Below are positions 1-8,938 of a stretch of 64,000 nt of DNA, in pieces. The DNA is taken from assembly GCF_012927345.1 (NCBI RefSeq), contig NZ_JABBGJ010000002.1, forward strand, positions 247,205-311,204, given 5' to 3'. The notes under the pieces are model-generated. The model had not been told where the DNA came from. It made no database searches and was given only the letters and a program-made list of their open reading frames with translations. Every line of letters starts with the position of its first letter. Position 1 is the first letter of the stretch. The DNA is from Paraburkholderia polaris. Lineage in GTDB: Bacteria > Pseudomonadota > Gammaproteobacteria > Burkholderiales > Burkholderiaceae. The position numbers and the translations under genes are program-made.

Positions 1-269
1 TTGTGCCGAAGCGGCACAAGGTGATCGAAACGACTGACATCATGCTTCAGATGGTGGCGAGCGGGCGCGGTGTCGCCGCTCTACCGCGATGGCTGGCGGA
101 AGAGTATGCAGACTCGATGCCGCTCGTGCCGCTTAAGCTTGGAAAAAAGGGTATCGCCAAGCAGATTTATCTCGGCACCCGCGATGCGGACGAGGCAATC
201 GATTATCTGGCGGCGTTCGTCACACTTGCTCGCGAGTCTGACTGGAGTGCATCGAGACTTCGCATTTAG
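1..269 (+). CDS. LysR-type regulator, C-terminal fragment (MetR-like)
   Basis: This is the last 88 or so residues of a regulator whose start lies left of the window. Only the end of the effector-binding domain remains. The run VASGRGVAALPRW followed by the strand KQIYLGTRD resembles the C-terminus of MetR, the LysR-type activator of methionine-synthesis genes; that match is by eye. The DNA-binding half is missing, so target and promoter cannot be judged. The next gene starts about 250 bp downstream with its own ribosome site, so co-transcription is not evident. The 254 bp between them shows no other gene. Confidence 0.75.
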   Translation, partial: VPKRHKVIETTDIMLQMVASGRGVAALPRWLAEEYADSMPLVPLKLGKKGIAKQIYLGTRDADEAIDYLAAFVTLARESDWSASRLRI

Positions 270-523
270 CGAACGTTAGTTTGCGGAAAGAAGTCGTCAG
301 GGGCGCGCTCAAGAACAACAAAGTATTGTCGCTCTTGCTTATCGACGTATTGCGAAAGAAAATCCCACGTGCTCGCCACGCGTCGGCAGCGCATGGGATC
401 AGAAAAATGTCCCGGAATGTGTGATAAAAGTCAGGTGCCCGGCAAGAAGCCTGACTGAACATGCCGTCGGATTGTGATCGCGAATAAGAATTTAACTGGG
501 CGTCGTTCCGCTACGGAGGCGTT

Positions 524-1318
524 GTGATTCGAAACTGGCTTGGCGGGGTGTTGTTTGCAGTGTGTTTCGTAAGCAATGCCTTCGCGGGCGGACCGGATTG
601 TTCCCGGCCGTTTACGCTTGGATTGCACGACCACGGCCTGCTCTATTCGCTCGACACCGATAGCGGTATCGACAAAGACTTTGCAGATGAATTGATCCGG
701 CGTAGCGGTTGCCAGATCAGGGTCAGTCTGATGTCGCGCGCACGTATCTGGAAACTGATCGAGTCGGGCGCACTGGACTTCAGTCTTTCTGGAATTGCGA
801 ATGACGAACGCAATCAATACGCTTCGTTTGCGTGGTACTTCAGCGATAAATACTATCTGCTCGTGCGGAAAGACGCCGGCATCCATAACGTCGCGGACTT
901 CGAACACAATGAACACGCCCAGCTCGGCGTGATCCGCAGTTTTCGCTACAGCGCATCGGCCAACGAACTGGTCGACAGACTGACATCGGAAAACCGGGTA
1001 AGCCTGGCGGGCGGGCTCGAACCGCTCTACCAGGCGCTTATTCTCCAACAGATCCAGGGCATGATTATCGAGCCCTTCGATTACCCCGCGCTGGATGAGA
1101 AAAAGATCCGCGACGTGACGACGATCGTTGAGTTCAACGATCCTTCGGTGCCGCACGGTCTGATCATGTCCAAGAAAGCGCTGCCGGCCGCCGAACGGGA
1201 GAAGTGGCGGGCGCTGGTAGATGAAATGCGTGCTGACGGAACGGTGCGTCGTATTTTCGAAAAGTACTTCAGGCCAGATCTGGCCGATTCCATGGTCAAC
1301 TTCAAGGCGTCGCCGTGA
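524..1318 (+). CDS. Periplasmic solute-binding protein, family 3 type
   Basis: A 264-residue exported protein. The GTG start follows a GGAGG ribosome site. Residues 1-21 form a signal peptide ending AFA, and the rest reads as a bilobed family 3 binding protein (as in amino-acid ABC systems and the sensor parts of kinases): early strand PFTLGLHDHG, middle region with DFSLSGIAND, late EKYFRP segment. No permease or ATPase gene is nearby. Its stop overlaps the start of the following CHASE-PAS-GGDEF-EAL gene (GTGA), so the two are translationally coupled. This suggests the protein presents a periplasmic ligand to that membrane enzyme rather than feeding a transporter; that role is inference. Confidence 0.8.
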   Translation: MIRNWLGGVLFAVCFVSNAFAGGPDCSRPFTLGLHDHGLLYSLDTDSGIDKDFADELIRRSGCQIRVSLMSRARIWKLIESGALDFSLSGIANDERNQYASFAWYFSDKYYLLVRKDAGIHNVADFEHNEHAQLGVIRSFRYSASANELVDRLTSENRVSLAGGLEPLYQALILQQIQGMIIEPFDYPALDEKKIRDVTTIVEFNDPSVPHGLIMSKKALPAAEREKWRALVDEMRADGTVRRIFEKYFRPDLADSMVNFKASP

Positions 1319-4113
1319 TCCGGGTACGCTCTGTCCTGTTGCCGTTGCTGGTTTTGTTCGCATCGCTCTGCGTGACCTGGATCGTATGGAATCACGAACG
1401 GCAGGCGACTGGCAAAGAGCTTCGCACCCAGTTTGATTACACCATGAGTGATGTGGTGGGCCGCGTCGAACAGCGCATGGCGACCTACGAGCTTATGCTG
1501 CGCGGCGTGCAGAGCCTGTTTGCCGCGAACGGAGCGATCGATCGTGACAGGTTCCAGCGTTATGTGAGCGCGCTCAATCTTGACGCGAATTTTTCCGGGG
1601 TCCACGGCGTCGGTGTGATCGAATGGGTGCCTGCGGCGCGTAAAGCGGCCCATATAGCGGACATGCGCCGGGCCGGCATCCCGGAGTACACGATTCGTCC
1701 CGACGGGCCGCGCGCGGATTATGCCCCGATCATTCAGCGCGAGCCCTTTGTTGGTCTCGCACGCAGCTCGCCCGGCTTTGACGCCTGGGACGAGCCGGTG
1801 CGGCGCGCCGCGATGGAGAGGGCCCGGGACTCCGGTATGGCGGCCCTCTCGGGAAAGGTGCGCCTTTCGGTCGACCTGGACGCTGATTTTCGGCCGGGTT
1901 TCATCATGTACCTTCCGATCTACGCTTCCGGCAAGGCGCAGGACAACCTTCTGCAGCGTCGGGCGAACATTGTTGGTTGGGTCTATTTATCGTTCCGTAT
2001 GCACGATGTGATGGCCAGTCTCTACGGAGAGCAGCCACCCGGCATCTCGCTGGCCATTTACGATGGCGTTGAGCCATTGGAGGCGGCGCTGCTGCATCGC
2101 ACTTCAGATGCAAACAACCGGCATGCGCCCGCGCTCATCTCCGCAAGCGAATATCTGGTTGTGGACGGGCACGACTGGACACTATCGATGAGCGCCTCCG
2201 ACGCGTTTCGATCCCGGTTGGGACGTAATGCTGAGGCGTTAATTGCAGGCGCGGGCACGGGGTTGAGTCTCCTGCTGGCGCTTCTGACCTGGCTCATGAT
2301 GACCGGGCGGGGGCGTGCCATGCGACTCGCCTCGGCAATGACGCGGGAGTTGCGCGAAAACGAAGAGAAATTTCGCGCCATTGCCGACTGCACGGTGAAC
2401 CTGGAGATCTGGTGGGGACCGGACGGCAAACCTCGCTGGATCAATTCGTCGGTTGAGTACTACACGGGCTACACAGTCGCCGAATGTATGGCGATGCCCG
2501 ACTTCGCCCGCACGCTAATCCACCCGGAGGACATTCCGCGCGTTGCGCCGGAGTTTAAAAAGGGGCTTCAGGGTTCTCGCGGCGACGATCTTGAGTTTCG
2601 TTGCGTGCGCAAGGATGGATCGCTTCTCTGGCTGTCGGTCTCATGGGTTCCGATTAGCAATCAGAGGGGCGACTTCATTGGTTTTCGTACAAGCGGCCGC
2701 GATATTACGGAGCGTAAGAAGTCGGAGGAGAAGATCCGGGAACTTGCCTTCTACGATACGCTGACCCGCCTGCCCAATCGCGCACTGCTTCTGGACCGGC
2801 TGAGGCAGTCAATGGTGGACAGCCGGCAGAACAAGGTCTGCGGTGCCCTGATGTTCATCGATCTCGACCACTTCAAAACGCTGAACGATACGCTTGGGCA
2901 TGACAAAGGCGATCTGCTTCTGCGGCAGGTCGCGTACCGACTGTCGAGTAGTGTCAATGAGGGAGACACGGTCGCCCGGGTCGGCGGTGACGAGTTTGTG
3001 GTGGTGCTGGGCAATCTGAGTCTGGACGAGGCAGAGGCGACAATGGAAACCGTGGCGGTGGGAGAAAAAATTCTCGCCGTGCTGGGGTGCGCCTACCAGC
3101 TCAATGGTGTCCAGTTTCGGAGCACCGCCAGCATTGGCATCACTGTATTCAATGGGGAGCAGACGTCTACCGACGAGCTTTTCAAGCAGGCCGATCTCGC
3201 CATGTATAAATCGAAGGAGCGCGGCCGCAATGCCATGTGCTTCTTCGACCCCGCGATGCAAACGGCGGTGCTGAGGCGAGCCGAGCTGGAGGTGGGATTG
3301 CGCAATGCCATTGAGGAGAATCGGATCGTCCTTCACTATCAGGCGCAGGTCGTCGACGGTAATCACATAACGGGGGCGGAAGCGCTCGTGCGCTGGGAGC
3401 ATCCTGAGCGCGGCTTGATACCTCCGGGTGAATTTATCCCGCTCGCGGAGGAGTCGGGGCTGATTCTCGAGATGGGGCGAACGGTATTGGCTGCCGCATG
3501 CGCCCAACTGGCCCTGTGGGCGACGCGGCCATCGATGGCGCATCTGTCTATGGCAGTGAACGTCAGCGCCCGGCAATTTCGCGAGCCAGACTTCGTAGAC
3601 AGTGTGCTCGCGGTCATCAACCGGACTGGGGCGAGAGCGGACAGGCTGAAGCTCGAATTGACCGAGAGTGTTCTCGTTGAGAACGTGCAGGACGTTATCG
3701 AAAAGATGAGCGCCCTTCGCGCTCGAGGTGTGACTTTCTCGCTGGATGACTTCGGGACTGGCTACTCTTCGCTGTCTTACCTGAAAAGATTGCCGCTGGA
3801 CCAGTTAAAGATCGACCGCTCGTTCGTGCGCGACATTCTGGTCGACCCCAACGATGCTGACATCGCGAGAACCATCGTCGCGCTTGCCCGAAGTTTTAAC
3901 CTGGGGGTTATCGCTGAGGGCGTCGAAACCGAAGCGCAAAGAGATTTCCTTGCAGTAGCAGGATGTCATGCCTATCAAGGTTTCCTCTTTTGCAAGCCGC
4001 TTCCGATTCAGGGTTTTGAACAGTTTGTGAGCCGATTCAGTTCCCGGGATAGGACAGTAGATTGGTCGACGGGGAGTGATGAGAGAAACGTTGATTCAGG
4101 TACGGTAACCTGA
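1315..4113 (+). CDS. Membrane c-di-GMP enzyme, CHASE-PAS-GGDEF-EAL
   Basis: A 932-residue signalling protein. Helix 1 (about residues 5-25) and helix 2 (about 303-328) flank a periplasmic CHASE-type sensor. Then come a PAS/PAC domain (about 350-470), a GGDEF domain and an EAL domain. The GGDEF signature is intact at residues 557-561. The inhibitory RxxD site that normally lies five residues before it reads NEGD, so product inhibition at that site is unlikely. The EAL signature is intact (E689-L691), with the DDFGTGYSSL loop and AEGVET, so phosphodiesterase activity is expected. Whether synthesis or breakdown of c-di-GMP dominates cannot be read from sequence. The GTG start overlaps the stop of the binding-protein gene. 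Confidence 0.9.
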   Translation: MIRVRSVLLPLLVLFASLCVTWIVWNHERQATGKELRTQFDYTMSDVVGRVEQRMATYELMLRGVQSLFAANGAIDRDRFQRYVSALNLDANFSGVHGVGVIEWVPAARKAAHIADMRRAGIPEYTIRPDGPRADYAPIIQREPFVGLARSSPGFDAWDEPVRRAAMERARDSGMAALSGKVRLSVDLDADFRPGFIMYLPIYASGKAQDNLLQRRANIVGWVYLSFRMHDVMASLYGEQPPGISLAIYDGVEPLEAALLHRTSDANNRHAPALISASEYLVVDGHDWTLSMSASDAFRSRLGRNAEALIAGAGTGLSLLLALLTWLMMTGRGRAMRLASAMTRELRENEEKFRAIADCTVNLEIWWGPDGKPRWINSSVEYYTGYTVAECMAMPDFARTLIHPEDIPRVAPEFKKGLQGSRGDDLEFRCVRKDGSLLWLSVSWVPISNQRGDFIGFRTSGRDITERKKSEEKIRELAFYDTLTRLPNRALLLDRLRQSMVDSRQNKVCGALMFIDLDHFKTLNDTLGHDKGDLLLRQVAYRLSSSVNEGDTVARVGGDEFVVVLGNLSLDEAEATMETVAVGEKILAVLGCAYQLNGVQFRSTASIGITVFNGEQTSTDELFKQADLAMYKSKERGRNAMCFFDPAMQTAVLRRAELEVGLRNAIEENRIVLHYQAQVVDGNHITGAEALVRWEHPERGLIPPGEFIPLAEESGLILEMGRTVLAAACAQLALWATRPSMAHLSMAVNVSARQFREPDFVDSVLAVINRTGARADRLKLELTESVLVENVQDVIEKMSALRARGVTFSLDDFGTGYSSLSYLKRLPLDQLKIDRSFVRDILVDPNDADIARTIVALARSFNLGVIAEGVETEAQRDFLAVAGCHAYQGFLFCKPLPIQGFEQFVSRFSSRDRTVDWSTGSDERNVDSGTVT

Positions 4114-4185
4114 TCAATCTGTATCGAAGACAGCCGCGCGCGCATCACGCAAGCGCAAGCGGCAATGCTGCCTTCTCCGGGCTTC

Positions 4186-4875
4186 TCAATCGTGGCGCAG
4201 AGCCGCTTCGTCGCTTCTGGCGGAAGCGCGCCACTGAACGCTGAGCAGGTGCTCGCGCATACATCGGGCCGCGGCTTCACCATCACGCGCCTTCATGGCA
4301 CTGACAATCTCCTGGTGCTGCTGGGCGAAATAACTGCGTGTTTCCTGGGCTGACGTCTTTTCGCGTACGTCGGGTTTGACGCGCATGCCATTGATCACTT
4401 CCATCAAGGAGATGAGTGCGGGATTGCGGGTGGCCTGTCCGATCAGCAAATGAAATCGATGGTCCCATTGTTGCCACTCTTCATCATTTTTTGCTGCGGC
4501 GTTCTTCCGTGCGCATTTTTCAAGTTCCAGCAAGTCGTCCCGACTTGCTTTCGTCGCGGCGAGCTGTGCGAGTGCCGGCTCGAACAACAGGCGCATTTCC
4601 GCGATGTCTGCTGGACTGGCGCCCGCGCGAAGTCCGCGCAGCGTCGGGGCGAACTTCAGCGGTCTCGCGCCCAGATAGGTGCCCCGACCGACGCCGCGCC
4701 ATACACGTCCCGACGCCTCCAGGGAAGCAAGCGACGAACGCAGTTCTCTCCGGCTGACTTTAAGGTCTTCGGCGAGCTTTCTTTCAGGTGGCAGTGCATC
4801 GCCGTCCTTGAGTTGATGGTCGGCAATATAGTCCAGCAGCCTGTCCAGTATCGAATTTGCCATCTTCGTTTGCAT
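4186..4875 (-). CDS. GntR-family regulator, FCD (FadR) subfamily
   Basis: A 229-residue regulator with an N-terminal winged helix (DALPPERKLAEDLKVSRRELRSSL, about residues 24-48, typical GntR) and a helical FCD effector domain with conserved acidic and histidine positions (FEPALAQLA, HRFHLLIG, QHQEIVSAM). It is divergent from the gamma-glutamyltransferase-family gene. A perfect operator-like dyad abuts its start codon and a near copy lies before the divergent gene, so it probably represses itself and the downstream catabolic cluster. Two ATGs are possible: 4875, touching the dyad with no clear ribosome site, and 4863, weakly supported. The ligand is unknown but FCD proteins usually bind small carboxylic acids. 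Confidence 0.88.
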   Translation of the reverse strand: MQTKMANSILDRLLDYIADHQLKDGDALPPERKLAEDLKVSRRELRSSLASLEASGRVWRGVGRGTYLGARPLKFAPTLRGLRAGASPADIAEMRLLFEPALAQLAATKASRDDLLELEKCARKNAAAKNDEEWQQWDHRFHLLIGQATRNPALISLMEVINGMRVKPDVREKTSAQETRSYFAQQHQEIVSAMKARDGEAAARCMREHLLSVQWRASARSDEAALRHD

Positions 4876-4895
4876 GAACCAATGTTAATTGGTTC
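4876..4895. promoter_or_regulatory. Operator dyad 1 (GAACCAAT-N4-ATTGGTTC)
   Basis: Perfect 8-bp arms with spacer GTTA, directly against the start of the GntR/FCD gene. A copy with the same arms and spacer ATTA lies at 5029-5048. Two copies framing a divergent regulator/target pair is the usual picture for FCD repressors; the arms contain ACCAA/TTGGT, a common FCD half-site. Confidence 0.75.
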
Positions 4896-5008
4896 AAACC
4901 ATACCATAGATAAACCGGCTGAAGTGAGCCCAACCGATTTTTTTGACCTGTTACTGTATATCTGGTTTCGGGTTAACGCTTGGTGCAACCGGACGCTGTT
5001 CGCCGTAA

Positions 5009-5025
5009 TCTCATAGCTTATGAGA
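5009..5025. promoter_or_regulatory. Palindrome TCTCATA-GCT-TATGAGA
   Basis: A perfect 7-bp-arm inverted repeat just upstream of operator dyad 2 in the gamma-glutamyltransferase promoter region. It differs from the GntR-type dyads, so it could be a site for a second regulator or a small hairpin. Confidence 0.35.
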
Positions 5026-5028
5026 TCT

Positions 5029-5048
5029 GAACCAATATTAATTGGTTC
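5029..5048. promoter_or_regulatory. Operator dyad 2 (GAACCAAT-N4-ATTGGTTC)
   Basis: Same 8-bp arms as the dyad at 4876-4895; the 20-bp copies differ at one spacer base. It lies 41 bp before the start codon of the gamma-glutamyltransferase-family gene, suitable for blocking transcription. It also shows that the possible upstream start at 5020 is not the real one. Confidence 0.75.
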
Positions 5049-5088
5049 ATCAATAACTGATCGTTGGTCGTCGCAAAAGGAGTTGCGC

Positions 5089-6873
5089 ATGTCGTTTACA
5101 ACCCGTCCGGAGCTGATTGGCACATTCGGCATGGTGGCCTCGACGCACTGGCTGGCAAGCGCGTCAGCGATGGCCGTTCTGGAGAAAGGGGGCAATGCGT
5201 TCGATGCGGCGGCCGCTGCCGGCTTTGTTCTGCAGATCGTTGAACCGCACCTGAATGGTCCCGGCGGCGAGTTGCCGGTCGTGTTCTACAGCGCTCGCGA
5301 AGAACGTGTTCGGGTTCTGTGCGGGCAGGGTGTGACGCCGGCGGGAATGACGATAGCGCGCATGCGTGAATTGGGCCTCGAAGTCGTTCCAGGCACGGGG
5401 TTGCTGCCTGCTGTAGTGCCCGGCGCATTTGGCGCCTGGATGGTCATGCTGCGCGACTATGGCCAACTGCCGCTCGAGGACGTCTTGAGCTACGCGATCG
5501 GCTATGCGGAAAACGGCTATCCCGTTCTCCCACGCATGACGTCGTCGATCCTCGCAATCAAGGATTTCTTCCAGACTGAATGGCCCACTTCGGCTGAACA
5601 ATGGCTGCGCAATGGCGACGCACCGATGCCGAACCAACTGTTCGCCAATCCGGCGATTGCGCAATCGTACAGGCGCATCCTGGAGGAGGCGAACACCCGC
5701 AGTGATCGGGCCGAGCAATGCGAACTCGCCCGCAAGGTCTTTTATCGCGGATTCGTGGCCGACGCTATTGACCAGTACTTCCGGTCAACTGCTGTTCTCG
5801 ACACCTCCGGTCAGCGCAATCATGGTCTGCTCAACGCGGATGATCTCGCCCGTTGGGAGCCTTCCTATGAAGATCCGGTCTCATACGACTATGAGGGCTT
5901 ACGCGTTCACAAGACTGGCCCATGGGGCCAGGGACCGATGTTCCTGCAGCAACTCGCGCTCCTTAAGGGTTTCGATCTCAGTGCGATGGACCCGATGGGA
6001 CCCGATTTCGTGCACACGATAATCGAATGCTCGAAGCTCGCGTTCGCCGATCGTGAGGTGTTTTACGGCGACCCCGCGTTTGCGCATGTGCCCATGGATG
6101 TGCTTCTGAGCGACGCCTACAACGACGAACGCCGCCGGCTGATCGATCCCGGCCATGCGTCGTTCGAATTCCGGCCCGGCATGCTGGGCGACAGCGAACA
6201 GCGTGCCGCGCTGATTATGGCCAATGCGGGAAGGCAACAGTCGGGCGGCTTCGGCCAGGGCGAACCGACGTTTGCTCCTCTGCCTGAACTGCGCGGCGAT
6301 ACGGTTCATCTCGACGTGGTCGATCGCTGGGGCAACATGGTCTCCGCAACACCATCGGGTGGTTGGCTGCAGGCCTCGCCGGCCGTGCCCGGTCTCGGCT
6401 TTAACGTGACTACGCGCGCACAGATGTTCTGGATGGAGGAGGGGCTGCCGTCCTCGCTCGGCCCGGGGCGTCGCCCCCGCACAACGCTCTCGCCCACGCT
6501 TGTTACTCGCGAGGGCAAACCCTACGCGGCATTTGGCACGCCGGGTGGCGACCAGCAGGATCAGTGGTCGATTCAGCTATTTCTCAGGCACGTGCACGCC
6601 GGCATGAACTTCCAGGCTGCCGTGGATTCCCCCTCGTTCCAGACGGCGCATTTCCCCGGCTCGTTTTATCCGCGGTCGATGCAATTGGGCAAGATGTCCG
6701 CAGAGTCCAATTTTCCGGAACAGACGCTTGCCGGATTGCGTGCGCGAGGACATGACCTGACCGTGGCGGAGCCCTGGTCGCTGGGCCGCGTCTGCGCAGT
6801 CGGGATCAGAAATGGTCTGATGCGTGGCGCGGCAACACCTCGTCAAATGCAGGCATACGCAATCGGGCGATAA
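5089..6873 (+). CDS. Gamma-glutamyltransferase-family Ntn hydrolase
   Basis: A 594-residue member of the gamma-glutamyltransferase superfamily, enzymes that cleave themselves before a threonine and then hydrolyse or transfer gamma-glutamyl groups. The expected nucleophile is Thr405 in GDTVHLDVVD; the downstream PGGDQQDQW segment corresponds to the substrate-binding GTPGG region. The N-terminal GGNAFDAAAA motif is present. The ATG at 5089 follows AAAAGGAG and is preferred to an in-frame ATG at 5020, which overlaps an operator. No signal peptide is visible, unlike classic Ggt, so a cytoplasmic role is possible. It is followed by two MFS importers, suggesting uptake and cleavage of a gamma-glutamyl or related amide compound; the substrate is unknown. 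Confidence 0.88.
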   Translation: MSFTTRPELIGTFGMVASTHWLASASAMAVLEKGGNAFDAAAAAGFVLQIVEPHLNGPGGELPVVFYSAREERVRVLCGQGVTPAGMTIARMRELGLEVVPGTGLLPAVVPGAFGAWMVMLRDYGQLPLEDVLSYAIGYAENGYPVLPRMTSSILAIKDFFQTEWPTSAEQWLRNGDAPMPNQLFANPAIAQSYRRILEEANTRSDRAEQCELARKVFYRGFVADAIDQYFRSTAVLDTSGQRNHGLLNADDLARWEPSYEDPVSYDYEGLRVHKTGPWGQGPMFLQQLALLKGFDLSAMDPMGPDFVHTIIECSKLAFADREVFYGDPAFAHVPMDVLLSDAYNDERRRLIDPGHASFEFRPGMLGDSEQRAALIMANAGRQQSGGFGQGEPTFAPLPELRGDTVHLDVVDRWGNMVSATPSGGWLQASPAVPGLGFNVTTRAQMFWMEEGLPSSLGPGRRPRTTLSPTLVTREGKPYAAFGTPGGDQQDQWSIQLFLRHVHAGMNFQAAVDSPSFQTAHFPGSFYPRSMQLGKMSAESNFPEQTLAGLRARGHDLTVAEPWSLGRVCAVGIRNGLMRGAATPRQMQAYAIGR

Positions 6874-6921
6874 GTTTCGCGGCCCAGAAATCGTATCCAT
6901 TTCCGTCAGGGAGAATATGCC

Positions 6922-8334
6922 GTGTCTGCTATTGCCGCCCGTCTCGAGAGACTGCCGTTATCAGGCTTTCATCGCAAGCTCCTGCTGATCGGTGGGCTGG
7001 GTTATATGTTCGACGGGCTCGATTCGTCATCGCTTGCATTCCTGCTGCCCGTCGTGAGCAAGCTATGGCATCTGACGAGTGCCGAGACAGGGCTCGTCGC
7101 GAGCAGCACCTATATCGGATATTTCTTTGGAGCGTTTCTGTCGGGTGTGCTTGCCGATGTGATCGGGCGTCGTCGCATCATGATGAGCGCGCTGGCGATT
7201 TATTGCTGTGCGTCGCTCGCGAGCGCGAGCGCTACTGACTGGCACACCTTTTTCGCGTTACGCATCGTCGCAGGCTTTGGATCCGGTGCGGAGACCGTGG
7301 TGATCGCACCGTTTCTCGCCGAGTTCGTGCCACGCCGGTACCGGGGCATCTTTTGCGGTGCGCTGGTCGGTTTCATGTCGTTCGGCTATCTGGGTTCATC
7401 CATTCTCGGCTTCACCATTGTGCGTAACTTTGCCGATGGCTGGCGATATCTGGCGGTGGCGACTTCGTTGCCTGTCGTCATGCTCCTCTGGTGGCGAAGA
7501 ACTTTGCCCGAATCACCACGCTGGCTTGAAAGCCAGGGGCGGGCCGCTGAGGCGGACAGTATCGTGAGTGCAATCGAGTCATGGTTTGCTGGCAAAGGCA
7601 TCCGTCTGGCACCCATTCCCTCCCTTGGCACCTTGCCTGCATCGACGCCTGCAAAGGGCAACGCGTTACAGAATGTGCTGACGCTGTGGTCGCCGCGACT
7701 GGCGCGTACGACCGCGGTGAGCTGGCTGATGTGGTTCTCGGTTGCGTTCGCGTATTACTCGTTTTTCTCCTGGATCCCGAGCCTGCTTCTCAAGGAAGGG
7801 CTCACGATGACGAAAAGCTTCGGTTATTCGATCGCGATTTACGGGGCGCAGGTTCCTGGCTATTTCTCGGCGGCATGGCTCAATGAACGGCTCGGCCGAA
7901 AGGGCGTAGTGGCGTCTTACATGCTGTTGGGCGGGATTGCTGCGATCGCGCTGGCGTTTTCCCACACCGGGTTACAGATCATGGCTGCGGGCATTGGTCT
8001 ATCGTTCTTCATGAATGGTGCGTTCGCAGGCGTGTATGCGTACACCCCTGAAGTTTTTCCGACCGCTGTGCGAGCAACCGGTACTGGATCGTCCTCGTCT
8101 TTCGGCCGGATTGGTTCCGTGAGCGCGCCTATTCTGGTTGGCCTTGTCTATCCGGTGCTCGGATTCCTGGGCGTGTTCGCCATGACCACCGCGGTCTTGC
8201 TGGTGGGAGCCTGTGTGGTGTTCTTCCTGGGTATCGAGACCCGCAACCGGTCGCTCGAAGATATCGAGGAGGGCGGCGCCAGCCAGCCTCATGATTTGCA
8301 GGGCTCGCTCAGTTCGACCGAAATGCGCGGCTGA
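6922..8334 (+). CDS. MFS transporter, AAHS/sugar-porter-like
   Basis: A 470-residue, 12-helix major facilitator protein. The first helix carries FDGLDSSSLAF, like the charged helix 1 of aromatic-acid:proton symporters. The loop GVLADVIGRRR is the MFS signature between helices 2 and 3, and PEVFPTAVRATG late in the protein is the sugar-porter/AAHS C-terminal signature. The GTG start follows AGGGAGA. It lies 48 bp after the gamma-glutamyltransferase-family gene on the same strand and is probably in its operon. Likely substrate: an organic acid or amino-acid conjugate. Confidence 0.88.
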   Translation: MSAIAARLERLPLSGFHRKLLLIGGLGYMFDGLDSSSLAFLLPVVSKLWHLTSAETGLVASSTYIGYFFGAFLSGVLADVIGRRRIMMSALAIYCCASLASASATDWHTFFALRIVAGFGSGAETVVIAPFLAEFVPRRYRGIFCGALVGFMSFGYLGSSILGFTIVRNFADGWRYLAVATSLPVVMLLWWRRTLPESPRWLESQGRAAEADSIVSAIESWFAGKGIRLAPIPSLGTLPASTPAKGNALQNVLTLWSPRLARTTAVSWLMWFSVAFAYYSFFSWIPSLLLKEGLTMTKSFGYSIAIYGAQVPGYFSAAWLNERLGRKGVVASYMLLGGIAAIALAFSHTGLQIMAAGIGLSFFMNGAFAGVYAYTPEVFPTAVRATGTGSSSSFGRIGSVSAPILVGLVYPVLGFLGVFAMTTAVLLVGACVVFFLGIETRNRSLEDIEEGGASQPHDLQGSLSSTEMRG

Positions 8335-8368
8335 GCGTGCGCGATTTCCCAACCTTTGCGGACAGACA

Positions 8369-8923
8369 ATGCCAGGCAATCCGATCGATCCAATCTCGCC
8401 AGTCCTGCAAACGCTGGATATTTCAGACCTCGAACGACTAGCAATAGTCATGCGGCTGAGAAACCAACCCGCGGAGATTTTCCGTGCAGTTCACGCGTTG
8501 GCCGCGAACGCGATAGGCCTCGGCCTTTTCACGATCATGTCCTACGACGCGCAACGCGAGGAGGTCGAGCGCGTTTATACAAACATGCCGGACGTGTATC
8601 CGGTTGGAGGCCGTAAGCGAAAACATGGCACCGCGTGGGCAAACCAGGTATTGCAGGATCTCAAGCCATTTCGTGCAGAAACGACGCAAGGCATCCGGGA
8701 GGCGTTTGACGACCACGCGGTGATGACTGGCATGGGCCTCGGGTCGATATTGAACATTCCGGTCGCCTACGACGGAGTATGTATCGGCACGATGAACATG
8801 ACACACAAGGAAGGGTGGTACACGGGCAGGCATGAAGAAATGGGCATGCTGATCGGTTCCTTCCTTGCACCTGCGCTAATCAAGTGCAACGTGATGCACA
8901 CCGATAGCGTCACGCGTCTCTGA
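8369..8923 (+). CDS. GAF-domain protein
   Basis: A 184-residue soluble protein consisting almost entirely of one GAF domain: an N-terminal helix (DLERLAIVMRLRNQPAEIFRA), then the strand/helix pattern LGLFTIMSYD, GTAWANQVL, LGSILNIPVAYDGVCIGTMNMTH. There is no output domain. It sits between two transporters in what looks like one transcription unit, so it may sense or bind the small molecule handled by the cluster. In some aromatic catabolic clusters similar free-standing GAF proteins accompany the enzymes; role here is inference. The start is chosen at the first ATG after the upstream stop; the ribosome site is weak. Confidence 0.7.
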   Translation: MPGNPIDPISPVLQTLDISDLERLAIVMRLRNQPAEIFRAVHALAANAIGLGLFTIMSYDAQREEVERVYTNMPDVYPVGGRKRKHGTAWANQVLQDLKPFRAETTQGIREAFDDHAVMTGMGLGSILNIPVAYDGVCIGTMNMTHKEGWYTGRHEEMGMLIGSFLAPALIKCNVMHTDSVTRL

Positions 8924-8938
8924 CGTCACTACGATCAA

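Noticed and set aside
431..1363. 310-codon minus-strand open frame opposite the binding-protein gene
   Set aside because: Antisense shadow; the plus strand has signal peptide, ribosome site and family motifs.
5020..5088. Upstream ATG start for the gamma-glutamyltransferase gene
   Set aside because: It would place the operator dyad inside the coding region and has no ribosome site, whereas ATG 5089 follows AAAAGGAG.
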